Notes under the pieces: model-generated | What the model saw: only the letters and a program-made list of their open reading frames with translations | The model's database searches: none | Told to the model about the DNA's origin: nothing | Part shown: piece by piece, positions 1-6,878 of the stretch | How positions within the stretch are numbered: position 1 is the first letter of the stretch | Layout of the letters: each line of letters starts with the position of its first letter | NCBI GenBank assembly: GCA_016870425.1 | Contig: VGBQ01000080.1 | Span: 1 to 10,632, forward strand | Origin: Actinomycetota bacterium | GTDB taxonomy: Bacteria > Actinomycetota > Actinomycetes > S36-B12 | DNA: 10,632 nucleotides | Direction of reading: 5' to 3' | Program-made: the position numbers and the translations under genes

Positions 1-1569
1 GGTGCGCTGCGCGACAAGCTCCGCCGCCACCGGCGTCACGGGCCCGTCCGCCGTGATGAGCACATGTGCCAGGCGCCCCTCGACCCACAGCCTTGCCTGC
101 TCGTCGAGGTGGCCGACGTCGCCGGTGCGATGCCAGCCGCGGGGAGAGTCGGCACGGTGCTGCGTGGCCCATCGCCGGTCGTAGCGTTCCCTCATCCAGT
201 CACACCGCACGACGATCTCCCCGGTCACGCCGACCCCTCCCGCGGGGTGAGGGTGGTGGATGAGCTGGGTGGCAGGCACTCCGGCGGCATCCAGGGGCGC
301 GATGGCGATGTCGACTCCCGCCAGCGGGCGCCCGACGAGCACGCCGCGCCCGCTCGCGGCGCGGAGCTCGTCGAGGGTTACCTCCGTGAGGGGCAGCGCC
401 TCGGTCATGCCGTAGGGCGTCGCGAGTGTCGCCGCGGGCAGCAGCGACGCGGCTCGCTCGAGCAGGTCGACGGGCACGGGCGCCCCCGCGACGAGCAGGA
501 AGCGCAGCCCGGCAAGTGCCGCTCGCCGCGGCTCGTCGAGGTGATCGCCCGAATCCACGACGGCCCGCAGCGCGGTCGGCGACGCCCACGCCAGGGTGCC
601 CCCCACCGCTGCGGTTGCGTCAGCGAGCGCCCGGGCGGTCAGGGTGCTCGCGTCGGTGAGGTCCATGTCCGGGATGGCTGAGGGGATCCCCAGAGCGGGA
701 CCGAGCACGGACCACGGCGCGAAGGCGGCGACAAGGGCGTCGCGGTCGCTGATCGAGTAGGCGTCGCGCAATGCATCGCGCAGGTGCGCCAGCCGAGCAT
801 GCGTGTAGACGACTCCCTTGGCCGGGCCGGTCGCTCCCGACGTGAAGGCCACGAGCGCGTCGGCATCCGCGGGTGGCACCGGGGGGAGATCAGACGACGC
901 GAGATAGTCGCGCCCACGACGGGCCACCTCGGAGAGCGAGGCGTCGGCGCCGAGCACCCGTGTGGCGGGCCCGGTGCGGCCCACCAAGATCGTGACACCC
1001 GGCAGCGCCAAGGTGCGGGCCAGCCCGAGGCCTGCGGGGATGCCGATGACATGGGTGGCCTCGGCCGAGCGCAGAGCGCGTCTCATGCCCCTCACGCCCA
1101 GCCCCGAGTCGGCGACGACGACGACCGCCCCGATTCGCCACGCGGCGTAGACGCACGCAATCAGGTCGGCGCTCGGCGTGACGAGGAGGGCGACGCGATC
1201 TCCTGGACGCACCCCCATCGCCACCAGGCCGGCGGCGATCTCCCGGGTGCGTGTCGCCAGCATCGCCCAGCTCACGCGTCGGTCGGAGCGCAGGTCGGCC
1301 ACCGCGACATTGAGATCCTGCAAGCGATCATCGAGGGCCTGTCCCATGGGCACGACCGTCGGGGCCACCGGCACAGGCACCCGCTCGGGCGTGAGGACCC
1401 GGTCGGCGATCCAGGCGATCACGTCGGTCGCCCATCCGGGAGCATCTTCGGTGACGAGGTGCCGAGCCTTCTCGTATCTGTGCACATCGGCGTGGGGCAT
1501 GCGCGCGCGAAGATCGCGGAGGTATCGGTCGGAGAAGACCGGGTCATCCGAGCCCCAGGCCAGGAAGAC
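1..1569 (-). CDS. oleBC: OleC part of OleBC fusion (beta-lactone synthetase), with C-terminal end of OleB; partial
   Basis: This frame is open from the left edge up to the frame break and belongs with the hydrolase piece upstream. Its first ~60 codons are the end of the OleB hydrolase: the strand VFLAWGSDDPVF (about 1534-1569) and the likely catalytic His in ARHLVTEDA (His codon 1459-1461). The frame then continues with no stop or new start into an acyl-AMP-ligase fold. Motifs seen are SGATGPAKG (814-840, the phosphate-binding loop), TPYGMTE (400-420) and RTGD (118-129). The C-terminal subdomain with the usual catalytic Lys lies beyond the window. OleC uses ATP to turn a beta-hydroxy acid into a beta-lactone, which OleB decarboxylates to a cis-olefin. 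Fusion of OleB to OleC is known in Actinobacteria such as Micrococcus. Family and fusion are fairly certain; the olefin role rests on the adjacent oleA. If translated separately, a start would have to be improvised (for example ATG at 1498-1500), losing part of OleB. Confidence 0.85.
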
Positions 1570-1582
1570 CGAGGGAGCACAC
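1544..1582 (-). other. Frame break inside oleBC
   Basis: Upstream sequence reads in one minus-strand frame up to GVCSL (1571-1585). From VFLAWGSDDP (codons starting at 1569) the protein sense continues in another frame. Joining them needs one base skipped, equivalent to a net loss of 2, 5 or 8 bases. In related hydrolases several residues normally separate these two segments, so a small deletion fits better than an inserted base. The shifted frame is then open for over 500 codons to the window edge, so this is a single lesion and not general decay. The whole oleBC unit (1-2266) could equally be recorded as a frameshifted gene. Confidence 0.8.
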
Positions 1583-2266
1583 ACCGTCCGCGATGGCATC
1601 AAGGGTCTCGGCGCTCGGATGATCCGGTGACAGCGGGATGTCAGCCACGAAGTCCCTGATGGCCCGCCTACTCGCCGCGTCGGGGTAGGGCGCGCGGAAG
1701 GCTCGGGCAGTGTCGGTGTCCATGCCGCGCGACATGGCGGTGGTGCCACGTAGGAAGGTCGTGGTCCGCCGCGTCACCGCGTCCAAGAGGGGGCGCGAGC
1801 GCGCGAGACGGATCAGGGTGGGCGCGGGTGAGCCCTCGGGCTGATGCACGGCGGTATTGGCCAGCACCACCCCGGCGAGCATGTCGCGATGGGCGAGGGC
1901 CCAGCCCAGCGAGACCGGGCCGCCCCAGTCGTGGGCGACCGTCACCACCGGGCCGGTGACTTCCATGGCCTCGGTCAGGCGCCCGAGATCCACGACGCGG
2001 TCGGCAAGGCGCCGCATGCCTGCGGGGCGATCGGAATACCCCATGCCGATCTGGTCGACGGCGATCACACGCCAGTCTGCGGGCGCCTCCGCGAGGAGTC
2101 GGCGCCAGAGGTAGGACCACGTGGGGTTGCCGTGTACGGCGAGCAGCGTCACTGCGGGATCGCCGTGCGCCGGGCGTTCGAGCACGTGCATGGCGACGCC
2201 GCCGACGTCGACGAGGCGAGACCATGCCGGGTCGAGGCCCGGGAGGTCGGGGATGCGCGCGGTCAT
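1544..2266 (-). CDS. oleBC: OleB part of OleBC fusion (alpha/beta-hydrolase, beta-lactone decarboxylase), cut short by frame break
   Basis: This 240-residue frame holds the N-terminal two thirds of a haloalkane-dehalogenase-like alpha/beta-hydrolase. HGNPTW (residues 45-50) is the oxyanion-hole motif, DQIGMGYSD (71-79) follows, and AHDWGGP (111-117) carries the nucleophile Asp113. Members of this group that sit beside oleA and oleC decarboxylate beta-lactones to olefins and are not true dehalogenases. The start ATG (2264-2266) lies 13 bases after the oleA stop, so the two are almost certainly cotranscribed; the Shine-Dalgarno is poor, suggesting translational coupling. The protein reads well to ADGVCSL and then runs into a short nonsense tail ending at TGA (1544-1546). 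The missing last strand, acid turn and catalytic His are encoded directly downstream in another frame. As written, the product would lack its His and be inactive. Family assignment is firm; whether the break is real is unknown. Confidence 0.85.
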   Translation of the reverse strand: MTARIPDLPGLDPAWSRLVDVGGVAMHVLERPAHGDPAVTLLAVHGNPTWSYLWRRLLAEAPADWRVIAVDQIGMGYSDRPAGMRRLADRVVDLGRLTEAMEVTGPVVTVAHDWGGPVSLGWALAHRDMLAGVVLANTAVHQPEGSPAPTLIRLARSRPLLDAVTRRTTTFLRGTTAMSRGMDTDTARAFRAPYPDAASRRAIRDFVADIPLSPDHPSAETLDAIADGVCSLGLPGLGLG

Positions 2267-2279
2267 CGTGACCCAGGTG

Positions 2280-3317
2280 CTACCAGGCGATTTCGATAAC
2301 GCTGGCGTTGAGTCCTGAGCCGATGCCCAGGCACCCGACGCGATCTCCTTCGCGCAGGTTGTCGACCTGCTTGGCGAGCGTGAAGGGGATGGAGGCGGGG
2401 CCGATATTGCCGTAGTGCGGGAAGGTCATCGGCACGCGCGCGGGATCGATGCCCAGGGCAGAGGTGACCGCTTGGGTGTGGACGTTGGAGACCTGGTGGA
2501 TGACATAGCAGTCGAGGTCGGACCAGTCGAAGGTCTCGGCGGCCTCGCGCCAGGTCTCCACAGACAACTGCAAACCCGCCTCGAGGAGGGCCCGGGAGTC
2601 GGTGCGCATCTGGGTCATGTCCCCCACGCAGATGCGATGGTGCTGCGTCGCGGCCCGCGAGACCCCTCCGATGAAGCGATGGCCCTCCGGGTGCTCCGTG
2701 GCGCGGCCAAGCACCATCGCCGCCCCGCCTGAGCCCAGGGTCAGCGAGGCAAAGTTCTCGAAGACGTCAGCCGCGGTCGTGTCGGGTCGCTGGAGGAGCT
2801 CGATCGTGCGCTCATGCAGGGCTCGCGAGCCCTCGCCATCGACGATGACGGCGTAGTCAATCTGACCAGCATCGATGAGCGTGCCCGCCAGGTGCATGCC
2901 GTTGACGAAGCCGAGGCAGGCATTGGACAGATCGAAGTTCAGGCAGCTGGCCGGCATGCCGAGTTGATGGTGCACGTCGACGGCGGCCGACGGCTCCAGG
3001 TGCGCGCGCGATACCGAGGTGTCGATGAGCAGGCCGACACGCTCGGGCTCCACTCCGGCGTCGGCCAGGGCCTTGGCCCCGGCCATCGCGGCCGCGTCAG
3101 CGAAGGTGACGTCTTCCGGCCACCAGCGACGCTCGACAATGCCCGCCAGGCCCTCCAGGAGACCCGGCCTGACATCGAGGCGGGCGTAGGTCTCGGCCAG
3201 TGCTGCATCGATCTCAGCCGAGGTCATGACGATCGGCGCTTCGGCGATGCTCACCGACAGGACAGCAGTGTCCGTGAATCGGAAGGTGGCATTACCGCTG
3301 CGTGGTCGGTCGCTCAT
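2280..3317 (-). CDS. oleA: OleA, thiolase-fold acyl-CoA condensing enzyme (olefin biosynthesis)
   Basis: This 345-residue protein is a full-length KASIII-like thiolase. The nucleophile is Cys134 in LSNACLGFVNG, with His274 in YVIHQVSN and Asn304 in HYGNIGPAS completing the triad. Glu108 in HLEPS matches the glutamate that, in Xanthomonas OleA, reaches into the partner subunit's active site. The Glu-Cys spacing of 26 and His-Asn spacing of 30 equal those I recall for the Xanthomonas enzyme (Glu117, Cys143, His285, Asn315). OleA joins two long-chain acyl-CoAs in a non-decarboxylative Claisen condensation to a beta-keto acid in the cytoplasm. The start is supported by GGAGGGA (3322-3328) four bases before ATG. 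The next gene downstream, 13 bases away, encodes OleB-OleC. A FabH-type role in fatty acid synthesis is less likely given the glutamate and the neighbours. Confidence 0.93.
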   Translation of the reverse strand: MSDRPRSGNATFRFTDTAVLSVSIAEAPIVMTSAEIDAALAETYARLDVRPGLLEGLAGIVERRWWPEDVTFADAAAMAGAKALADAGVEPERVGLLIDTSVSRAHLEPSAAVDVHHQLGMPASCLNFDLSNACLGFVNGMHLAGTLIDAGQIDYAVIVDGEGSRALHERTIELLQRPDTTAADVFENFASLTLGSGGAAMVLGRATEHPEGHRFIGGVSRAATQHHRICVGDMTQMRTDSRALLEAGLQLSVETWREAAETFDWSDLDCYVIHQVSNVHTQAVTSALGIDPARVPMTFPHYGNIGPASIPFTLAKQVDNLREGDRVGCLGIGSGLNASVIEIAW

Positions 3318-3329
3318 GGGGTCCCTCCT

Positions 3330-3356
3330 GCGCCTCGGCAGGCGCCCAGGGGCACC
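3330..3356 (-). promoter_or_regulatory. Two mutually exclusive hairpins in the oleA leader
   Basis: On the minus-strand RNA, GCGCCU (3345-3340) pairs perfectly with AGGCGC (3335-3330) across the loop GCCG, ending one base before the oleA Shine-Dalgarno. The same segment, as GGCGCC (3346-3341), can pair instead with GGUGCC (3356-3351) across a CCUG loop, with one G-U pair. The region lies in the 78-base gap between the PAC2 gene and oleA. There is no U-run, so a simple Rho-independent terminator is not indicated. The pairing is seen in the sequence; a regulatory role is inference. Confidence 0.35.
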
Positions 3357-3395
3357 AGTCTCACATGTGGGCCGCGGCCGTGCTCCCCCGGAGCC

Positions 3396-4334
3396 CTAGC
3401 TCTCCCGCGGGTCGCCCGACTCGCGGTCATGCATGTCGGCGAGGAACTGCTCCACCTGGGCGGCGATCTCGTCACCCGATGGCACCTGGCCACCCGGGGC
3501 AAGATCGGATGATGCGGCGGCGGGCGTCGGCGTGCCACGCAAGGCAGCCAACTGGTCGTACTGCTGCTCCAGGGCGTGGACGATGGTGACGAACTCCTCG
3601 CTGTTCTGGAGCTGTTGCGCGATCTCGCCCTCCGCCCGCGAGGCAGGGGCACGCAGGTCGTCCACGGGGATGACCAGTCCGGTGGTTGACGTGAGTACTT
3701 CGAGTGAGGTGATCGCAGCGGCGGGGTATTCAAACTGCCCCAGGTAGTGAGGGACGTGCGTGGCGATCCCGATCGCCTGCTCCCCCGCTTCGCCGAGGCG
3801 CAGTTCCAGGAGACCGCCAATGTGACCCGGCACCTGGATGTTGCCGACCAGGGAGTGAGGACTCGACACCAGCGATGGGACATTGCCGTGCACGGTGACT
3901 CCGAGCGGGCGCGTGTGCGGCGCTGGCCAGGGGATAGCCGACAGCCCGACCGTCAGCGTCGTTCCCGTGGCCCGTACGACCTCGAGCACAGAGTCGGCGA
4001 AGCGCTGCCACTGATAGTCCGGCTCGGGCCCCGACAGCAGGAGGAACGGCGTACCGGCCTGGTCGATCACCTCGTGCAGGGAGATCTGAGGCATGTCGAC
4101 TGCGGCGAAGTGATCGGTCACGAAGGTGAGGACCGGGCGACGGGCGCGATAGTCCAGGACCTGATCGACGTCGAAGGTCGCCAGGAGGCGATGCTCCCGC
4201 GACTGCAGGAGGCGGGCGGCCATCGCCGTGGCCCCGCCAGCATCAAGGAAGCCCGTGAAGGCATGCACGAGCACCCGGCGGCCCTCGGTGGGCGTGGGCT
4301 CGCCGTACCAGGTCACCAGCGGTCGTTCGCTCAT
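3396..4334 (-). CDS. PAC2 family protein (proteasome-assembly-chaperone-like, DUF75)
   Basis: The predicted protein has 312 residues. It opens with VTWYGEPTPTEGRRVLVHAFTGFLDAG-type sequence, the usual N-terminus of actinobacterial PAC2 proteins, and continues with family-like segments such as VDMPQISLHEV, LLLSGPEPDYQW and VGLSAIPWPAPHTRP. The last ~75 residues are hydrophilic, rich in Gln, Glu and Asp, and probably partly helical or disordered. The start at 4334 is chosen because AGGAGGA (4340-4346) lies five bases before it; the frame is open to 4511, but that extension has no such signal and no family resemblance. PAC2 proteins resemble eukaryotic proteasome assembly chaperones. Their bacterial role is unproven. 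No signal peptide or membrane segment is visible. It may be transcribed with oleA, 78 bases downstream, although the hairpins in that gap could separate them. Family assignment is confident, function is not. Confidence 0.88.
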   Translation of the reverse strand: MSERPLVTWYGEPTPTEGRRVLVHAFTGFLDAGGATAMAARLLQSREHRLLATFDVDQVLDYRARRPVLTFVTDHFAAVDMPQISLHEVIDQAGTPFLLLSGPEPDYQWQRFADSVLEVVRATGTTLTVGLSAIPWPAPHTRPLGVTVHGNVPSLVSSPHSLVGNIQVPGHIGGLLELRLGEAGEQAIGIATHVPHYLGQFEYPAAAITSLEVLTSTTGLVIPVDDLRAPASRAEGEIAQQLQNSEEFVTIVHALEQQYDQLAALRGTPTPAAASSDLAPGGQVPSGDEIAAQVEQFLADMHDRESGDPRES

Positions 4335-4348
4335 GATTGTCCTCCTGC

Positions 4349-4376
4349 TTGACAGTGTTACTCGCTTCCTTAACGC
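4349..4376 (+). promoter_or_regulatory. Weak candidate promoter for the secreted-protein gene
   Basis: TTGACA (4349-4354) is a perfect -35 hexamer, and TAACGC (4371-4376) follows after 16 bases as a poor -10. Transcription would start near 4383, giving a leader of about 120 bases before the ATG at 4503. The -35 lies just upstream of the divergent PAC2 gene. The poor -10 makes this tentative. Confidence 0.25.
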
Positions 4377-4465
4377 CGGCCAGCCGGGATTCCTTCCCCT
4401 ATCGCCGTGACCGGCGGTGGCCACCCCCGGGGCCTGCTCGCGCACGTCGATGCCAGACTGCAGGG

Positions 4466-4488
4466 ATCCGGGCCACCCGGGCCCCGAT
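4466..4488 (+). promoter_or_regulatory. Imperfect hairpin or dyad just upstream of the secreted-protein ribosome-binding site
   Basis: ATCCGGGCC (4466-4474) and GGCCCCGAT (4480-4488) pair at eight of nine positions around a five-base loop, with one C-C mismatch. The structure ends six bases before the GGAGGG (4494-4499) of the gene at 4503. It could be a leader hairpin or an operator; neither is shown. Confidence 0.3.
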
Positions 4489-4502
4489 GACACGGAGGGA
4501 CC

Positions 4503-5003
4503 ATGCGCCACCTGCTCGCCACCGCCGCCGTCGCCTCACTCGCTGCGGCGACCCTCGCTTTTGCTCCTCCGGCAGCCGCCAAAGTCGCAATCGACATGTC
4601 CTCGGTGCGCCTGAGCGCGCCCTACGCCAAGTCCCCCACGTCGGTCACGGTCGTGGTCAAGATCACCCAGACGTCGTACGCCAACATCTCCTTGAACGTG
4701 TCGCTGGAGGGGTTCCGGGCGCTTAAGGCCTTCGCCTACGGCAAGGGGGCCTGCCCACGCTCCGTGGCACAGATCGACGGCCCGCTCACGGTCCGCGAGT
4801 GCGGATGGGAGCAGGAGGACGGAAGTGCGGTCCTGCGCCTCGCCCTGGGTGGCACGACTGCCTCGGGCAAGGTCAAGGTCACGATTGCATCCGGCGCCCT
4901 CGTCGCGCCTTCGCGGGCGGGCGAGTACTCGGTCTCTCTGTCGAGCTGGGCGTTCGACAGCGTCAAGACCCGCGTGTCGATCGCGTCCGGGCCCGTGAAG
5001 TAG
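4503..5003 (+). CDS. Small secreted protein of unknown function
   Basis: This 166-residue protein starts with a clear Sec signal peptide: MRHLL, an Ala/Leu-rich core, and a likely cleavage after PPAAA (about residue 26). The mature ~140 residues alternate Val, Thr, Ser and Ile in the manner of a beta-sandwich, with conspicuous strands near residues 47-56 and 121-130. Two cysteines, Cys84 (GACPRS) and Cys100 (RECGWE), could form a disulfide outside the cell. There is no lipobox and no second membrane segment, so the protein is probably free in the exterior or wall space. GGAGGG three bases before the ATG supports the start. The gene ends seven bases before the stop of the convergent gene at 5011. 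I do not recognise the family. The overall look resembles small actinobacterial secreted Ig-like or adhesin-like proteins, but that is only an impression. Confidence 0.75.
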   Translation: MRHLLATAAVASLAAATLAFAPPAAAKVAIDMSSVRLSAPYAKSPTSVTVVVKITQTSYANISLNVSLEGFRALKAFAYGKGACPRSVAQIDGPLTVRECGWEQEDGSAVLRLALGGTTASGKVKVTIASGALVAPSRAGEYSVSLSSWAFDSVKTRVSIASGPVK

Positions 5004-5010
5004 GGCGAAC

Positions 5011-5649
5011 CTAAGGCGCGCTATCGCCTGTCGGTTCCTCCGCCGGCGGTGACGTCTCTTCCGACTTCTTCGCGGCAGCCTTCTTGGAGGAAGCCTTCTT
5101 AGTCGTCGTCTTCTTGTCGGTCGCCTGCTTAGCCGTCGTCTTCTTGGCGGCCGCCTTCTTGGGGACAGCCTTCGCCGCCGGCGCCGCAGTTCCCTCCGGC
5201 GACTGTGCAGCGTCTGCCTGCTCGGTGTCCGCGAGTTCGCCAGCGGCAGCCGCGGCCGCCCCCTTGATGACCTCCGCTGTGTCAGCAGCGGCAGCCTGGG
5301 TGGCCGTCGCGGCGCTCGCTGCCGCAGCGGTAGTGGCCTCAGCGGCACCGCTCACCGCGGCACCGGCACTGGCTGCCGCGGCGGTGACCGCATCAGCGAC
5401 GACCGGGGGGACGATCGGTGCGGAGTGGGCCGCATCGGATGCTCCCCGCGCAGCCTTGTCGGCGAGTTGAGCCGCCGTCGCGGCGGCTCCGGAAACGCCC
5501 GTCGCCGTGCGGTCCGCAAGGCTTGTCACGGAGTCGGCCCATGCATCGGCACGCTCGGCAACCGGATCGGTGTGGTGGTAGCGCCGCCAGGCAGCGACAC
5601 CGGCTGCAGCGCCGGCAACGGCAGCGGCGACGAGGAATGCGCGGCGCAT
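5011..5649 (-). CDS. Membrane-anchored Ala-rich protein with a Lys-Lys pentad tail
   Basis: The predicted product has 212 residues in three parts. Residues 4-20 form one N-terminal hydrophobic segment after MRR, followed by WRRYHH. Residues ~28-150 are very Ala-rich and probably helical, with Asp, Glu and Thr spaced as in phasin-like or apolipoprotein-like helices. Residues 164-195 are a strict period-5 basic repeat (KKAAA, KKTTA, KQATD, KKTTT, KKASS, KKAAA, KK), followed by an acidic/Pro end. The tail resembles the Lys/Ala tails of actinobacterial HupB and histone H1-like proteins, so nucleic-acid or polyanion binding is possible. The start at 5649 is preferred over the longer open frame (to 5691) because GGGAGGT (5653-5659) precedes it and the hydrophobic segment then begins at the N-terminus. 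It lies 58 bases downstream of the GTPase gene on the same strand, so they may be cotranscribed. Function is unknown. Low-complexity composition makes homology searches unreliable. Confidence 0.72.
   Translation of the reverse strand: MRRAFLVAAAVAGAAAGVAAWRRYHHTDPVAERADAWADSVTSLADRTATGVSGAAATAAQLADKAARGASDAAHSAPIVPPVVADAVTAAAASAGAAVSGAAEATTAAAASAATATQAAAADTAEVIKGAAAAAAGELADTEQADAAQSPEGTAAPAAKAVPKKAAAKKTTAKQATDKKTTTKKASSKKAAAKKSEETSPPAEEPTGDSAP
5065..5160 (-). repeat. 15-bp tandem coding repeat (Lys-Lys pentads)
   Basis: Six consecutive 15-base units and part of a seventh each begin with two lysine codons (one unit has Lys-Gln) followed by three Ala/Thr/Ser-type codons. The DNA units are diverged in the variable codons. 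This suggests an old expansion, or selection on the protein pattern, and not a recent perfect duplication. Confidence 0.75.
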
Positions 5650-5707
5650 AGGACCTCCCGGGTTGGCTGACCTGACCGTAGCAGCGCCCATCCGGGGCCG
5701 CCCGGGA

Positions 5708-6877
5708 TCAGCGACGCTTGCCCGTGAAGTAGGCGAGGAAGAGCTCCTTGGGCCCGCTGCCCGCGAGGAAGCGGTCGCGCTCGGCGGGGGGCAGCGCGAG
5801 GGCGTACTCGCACACGCGCGCCCACGCTCCCCCCACCGCCCGGGTGAGCGATCCGGCGACGGTCGCCGAGATCGCCGATGTGGCCACCTGGCCCCCCGGC
5901 ACGAACTTCAGCAGGTTCGTAGCGATGTAGCGCCCCGCCATGGTCGCGCCACCGGTGAGCACGACGGCGCCGGCCGCTGCGAGCGTGCGGGAGCGATCGG
6001 CCGGCAAGCCGTAGGCAGCCGTGATCCGCGCGATCATCGTCACCTGCGTCGGAACAAGGAGGGCAGCGTCGGAGAAGGGAATGGGAGCCGCACCGACCCC
6101 GGCAGCGAGCGCAACCGACTGATTGATAATCGTCTTTGCGGCCTGTCTTTTACGCTCCCAGTCGAGGATCTGGACCGCGGTGAGCGCCGCGGTGGCCACC
6201 TCGGGCACGACGAGATAGGTGGCATCGAGCAACTCCTGCAGCCCGAAGACCGGCGACGCCGTGAAGGGATCCTCTAGTGCATTCGTCAGCAGGGCGCGCC
6301 CACCGGGCCTCAACGGCAAGCCCAGCGACTCGATGTACTGCGCGAGTTCGAGGGCTTCGGGGTGCGGCACACCGTCGCGACTGGGCACCTGGGTGATGAC
6401 CATGATCACAGGCAGGCCCAGATCAGCGAGAGCTCGGACGAAGTCGCCCTGACGCTCCTCGAATCGTCGATCTGACCAGCGCACGAGGTACCACGCCGCG
6501 TGGATCTGCTGGTCGACCGGAAGGACACGCGACTCCGCGACGCGCGAGCGCAGCACCGCGAGGATCTCATCGCCCGAGGCGCCCGTCTCGAATCCCTCCG
6601 AGTCGTAGAGGCCGAGCAGTCCACCGGGGTGCCGGTAGTAGACGAGCCCGCGGGTGACGGGCTTGCCCAGGCCTGTCTCGGCCACCTGGCTGCCGAAGAC
6701 GGCGTTGACCAGGGTGGACTTGCCGACTCCCGTCTTGCCGAACACCGCCAGGTTGAAGCATCCGAGGGAGGCAAACGCCTCCGCCAGTCGCTGGGCGAAG
6801 AGCGACTCCACCTCATTCTGCGCCAGATCCCCGCGCGCGGGAGGGGTGGCTTCGGGCCCGGGCTTGTCGACGCTCAT
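5708..6877 (-). CDS. P-loop GTPase with DUF697-like C-terminal domain
   Basis: The 389-residue protein has an N-terminal Era/dynamin-like G domain. GKTGVGKST (residues 47-55) is the Walker A loop, Thr75 in GKPVTRG is the likely G2 threonine, and DSEG (92-95) is G3. The usual G4 N/TKxD is replaced by TQVP (162-165), so guanine specificity is less certain. From about residue 245 comes a hydrophobic helical region with the pattern AAPIPFSDAALLVPTQ, TMIARITAAYG and a Gly/Ala-rich stretch, typical of DUF697 and suggesting membrane association. The ATG at 6877 has no Shine-Dalgarno, but TACCGT lies exactly six bases upstream, fitting a leaderless transcript. The Lys-tail membrane protein gene follows 58 bases downstream. 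DUF697 GTPases are linked in some bacteria to envelope or stress processes, but their substrates are largely undefined; no specific role is claimed. Confidence 0.85.
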   Translation of the reverse strand: MSVDKPGPEATPPARGDLAQNEVESLFAQRLAEAFASLGCFNLAVFGKTGVGKSTLVNAVFGSQVAETGLGKPVTRGLVYYRHPGGLLGLYDSEGFETGASGDEILAVLRSRVAESRVLPVDQQIHAAWYLVRWSDRRFEERQGDFVRALADLGLPVIMVITQVPSRDGVPHPEALELAQYIESLGLPLRPGGRALLTNALEDPFTASPVFGLQELLDATYLVVPEVATAALTAVQILDWERKRQAAKTIINQSVALAAGVGAAPIPFSDAALLVPTQVTMIARITAAYGLPADRSRTLAAAGAVVLTGGATMAGRYIATNLLKFVPGGQVATSAISATVAGSLTRAVGGAWARVCEYALALPPAERDRFLAGSGPKELFLAYFTGKRR

Positions 6878-6878
6878 G

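Noticed and set aside
1544..1582. Programmed ribosomal frameshift in oleBC
   Set aside because: There is no known +1 slippery motif or stimulator, the fused protein needs no such control elsewhere, and the apparent lost residues fit a small deletion better.
64..1659. Long plus-strand open frames opposite oleC (64-681 and 784-1659)
   Set aside because: Their codons are shadows of the minus-strand OleBC frame. They are Arg/Gly/His-rich with no recognisable domain, as usual in high-GC DNA.
4335..4511. N-terminal extension of the PAC2 frame to 4511
   Set aside because: It has no family resemblance and crosses the divergent promoter region. A strong Shine-Dalgarno supports the start at 4334.
5065..5160. 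CRISPR-like or satellite array
   Set aside because: The 15-bp periodicity is explained by Lys-Lys pentads in a coding frame; there are no spacers or constant direct repeats.
5084..5470. Plus-strand hydrophobic Ala/Val-rich frame opposite the Lys-tail gene
   Set aside because: It is the complement of Ala/Lys codon runs. It has no ribosome-binding site, and the minus frame has a good start, signal and upstream partner.
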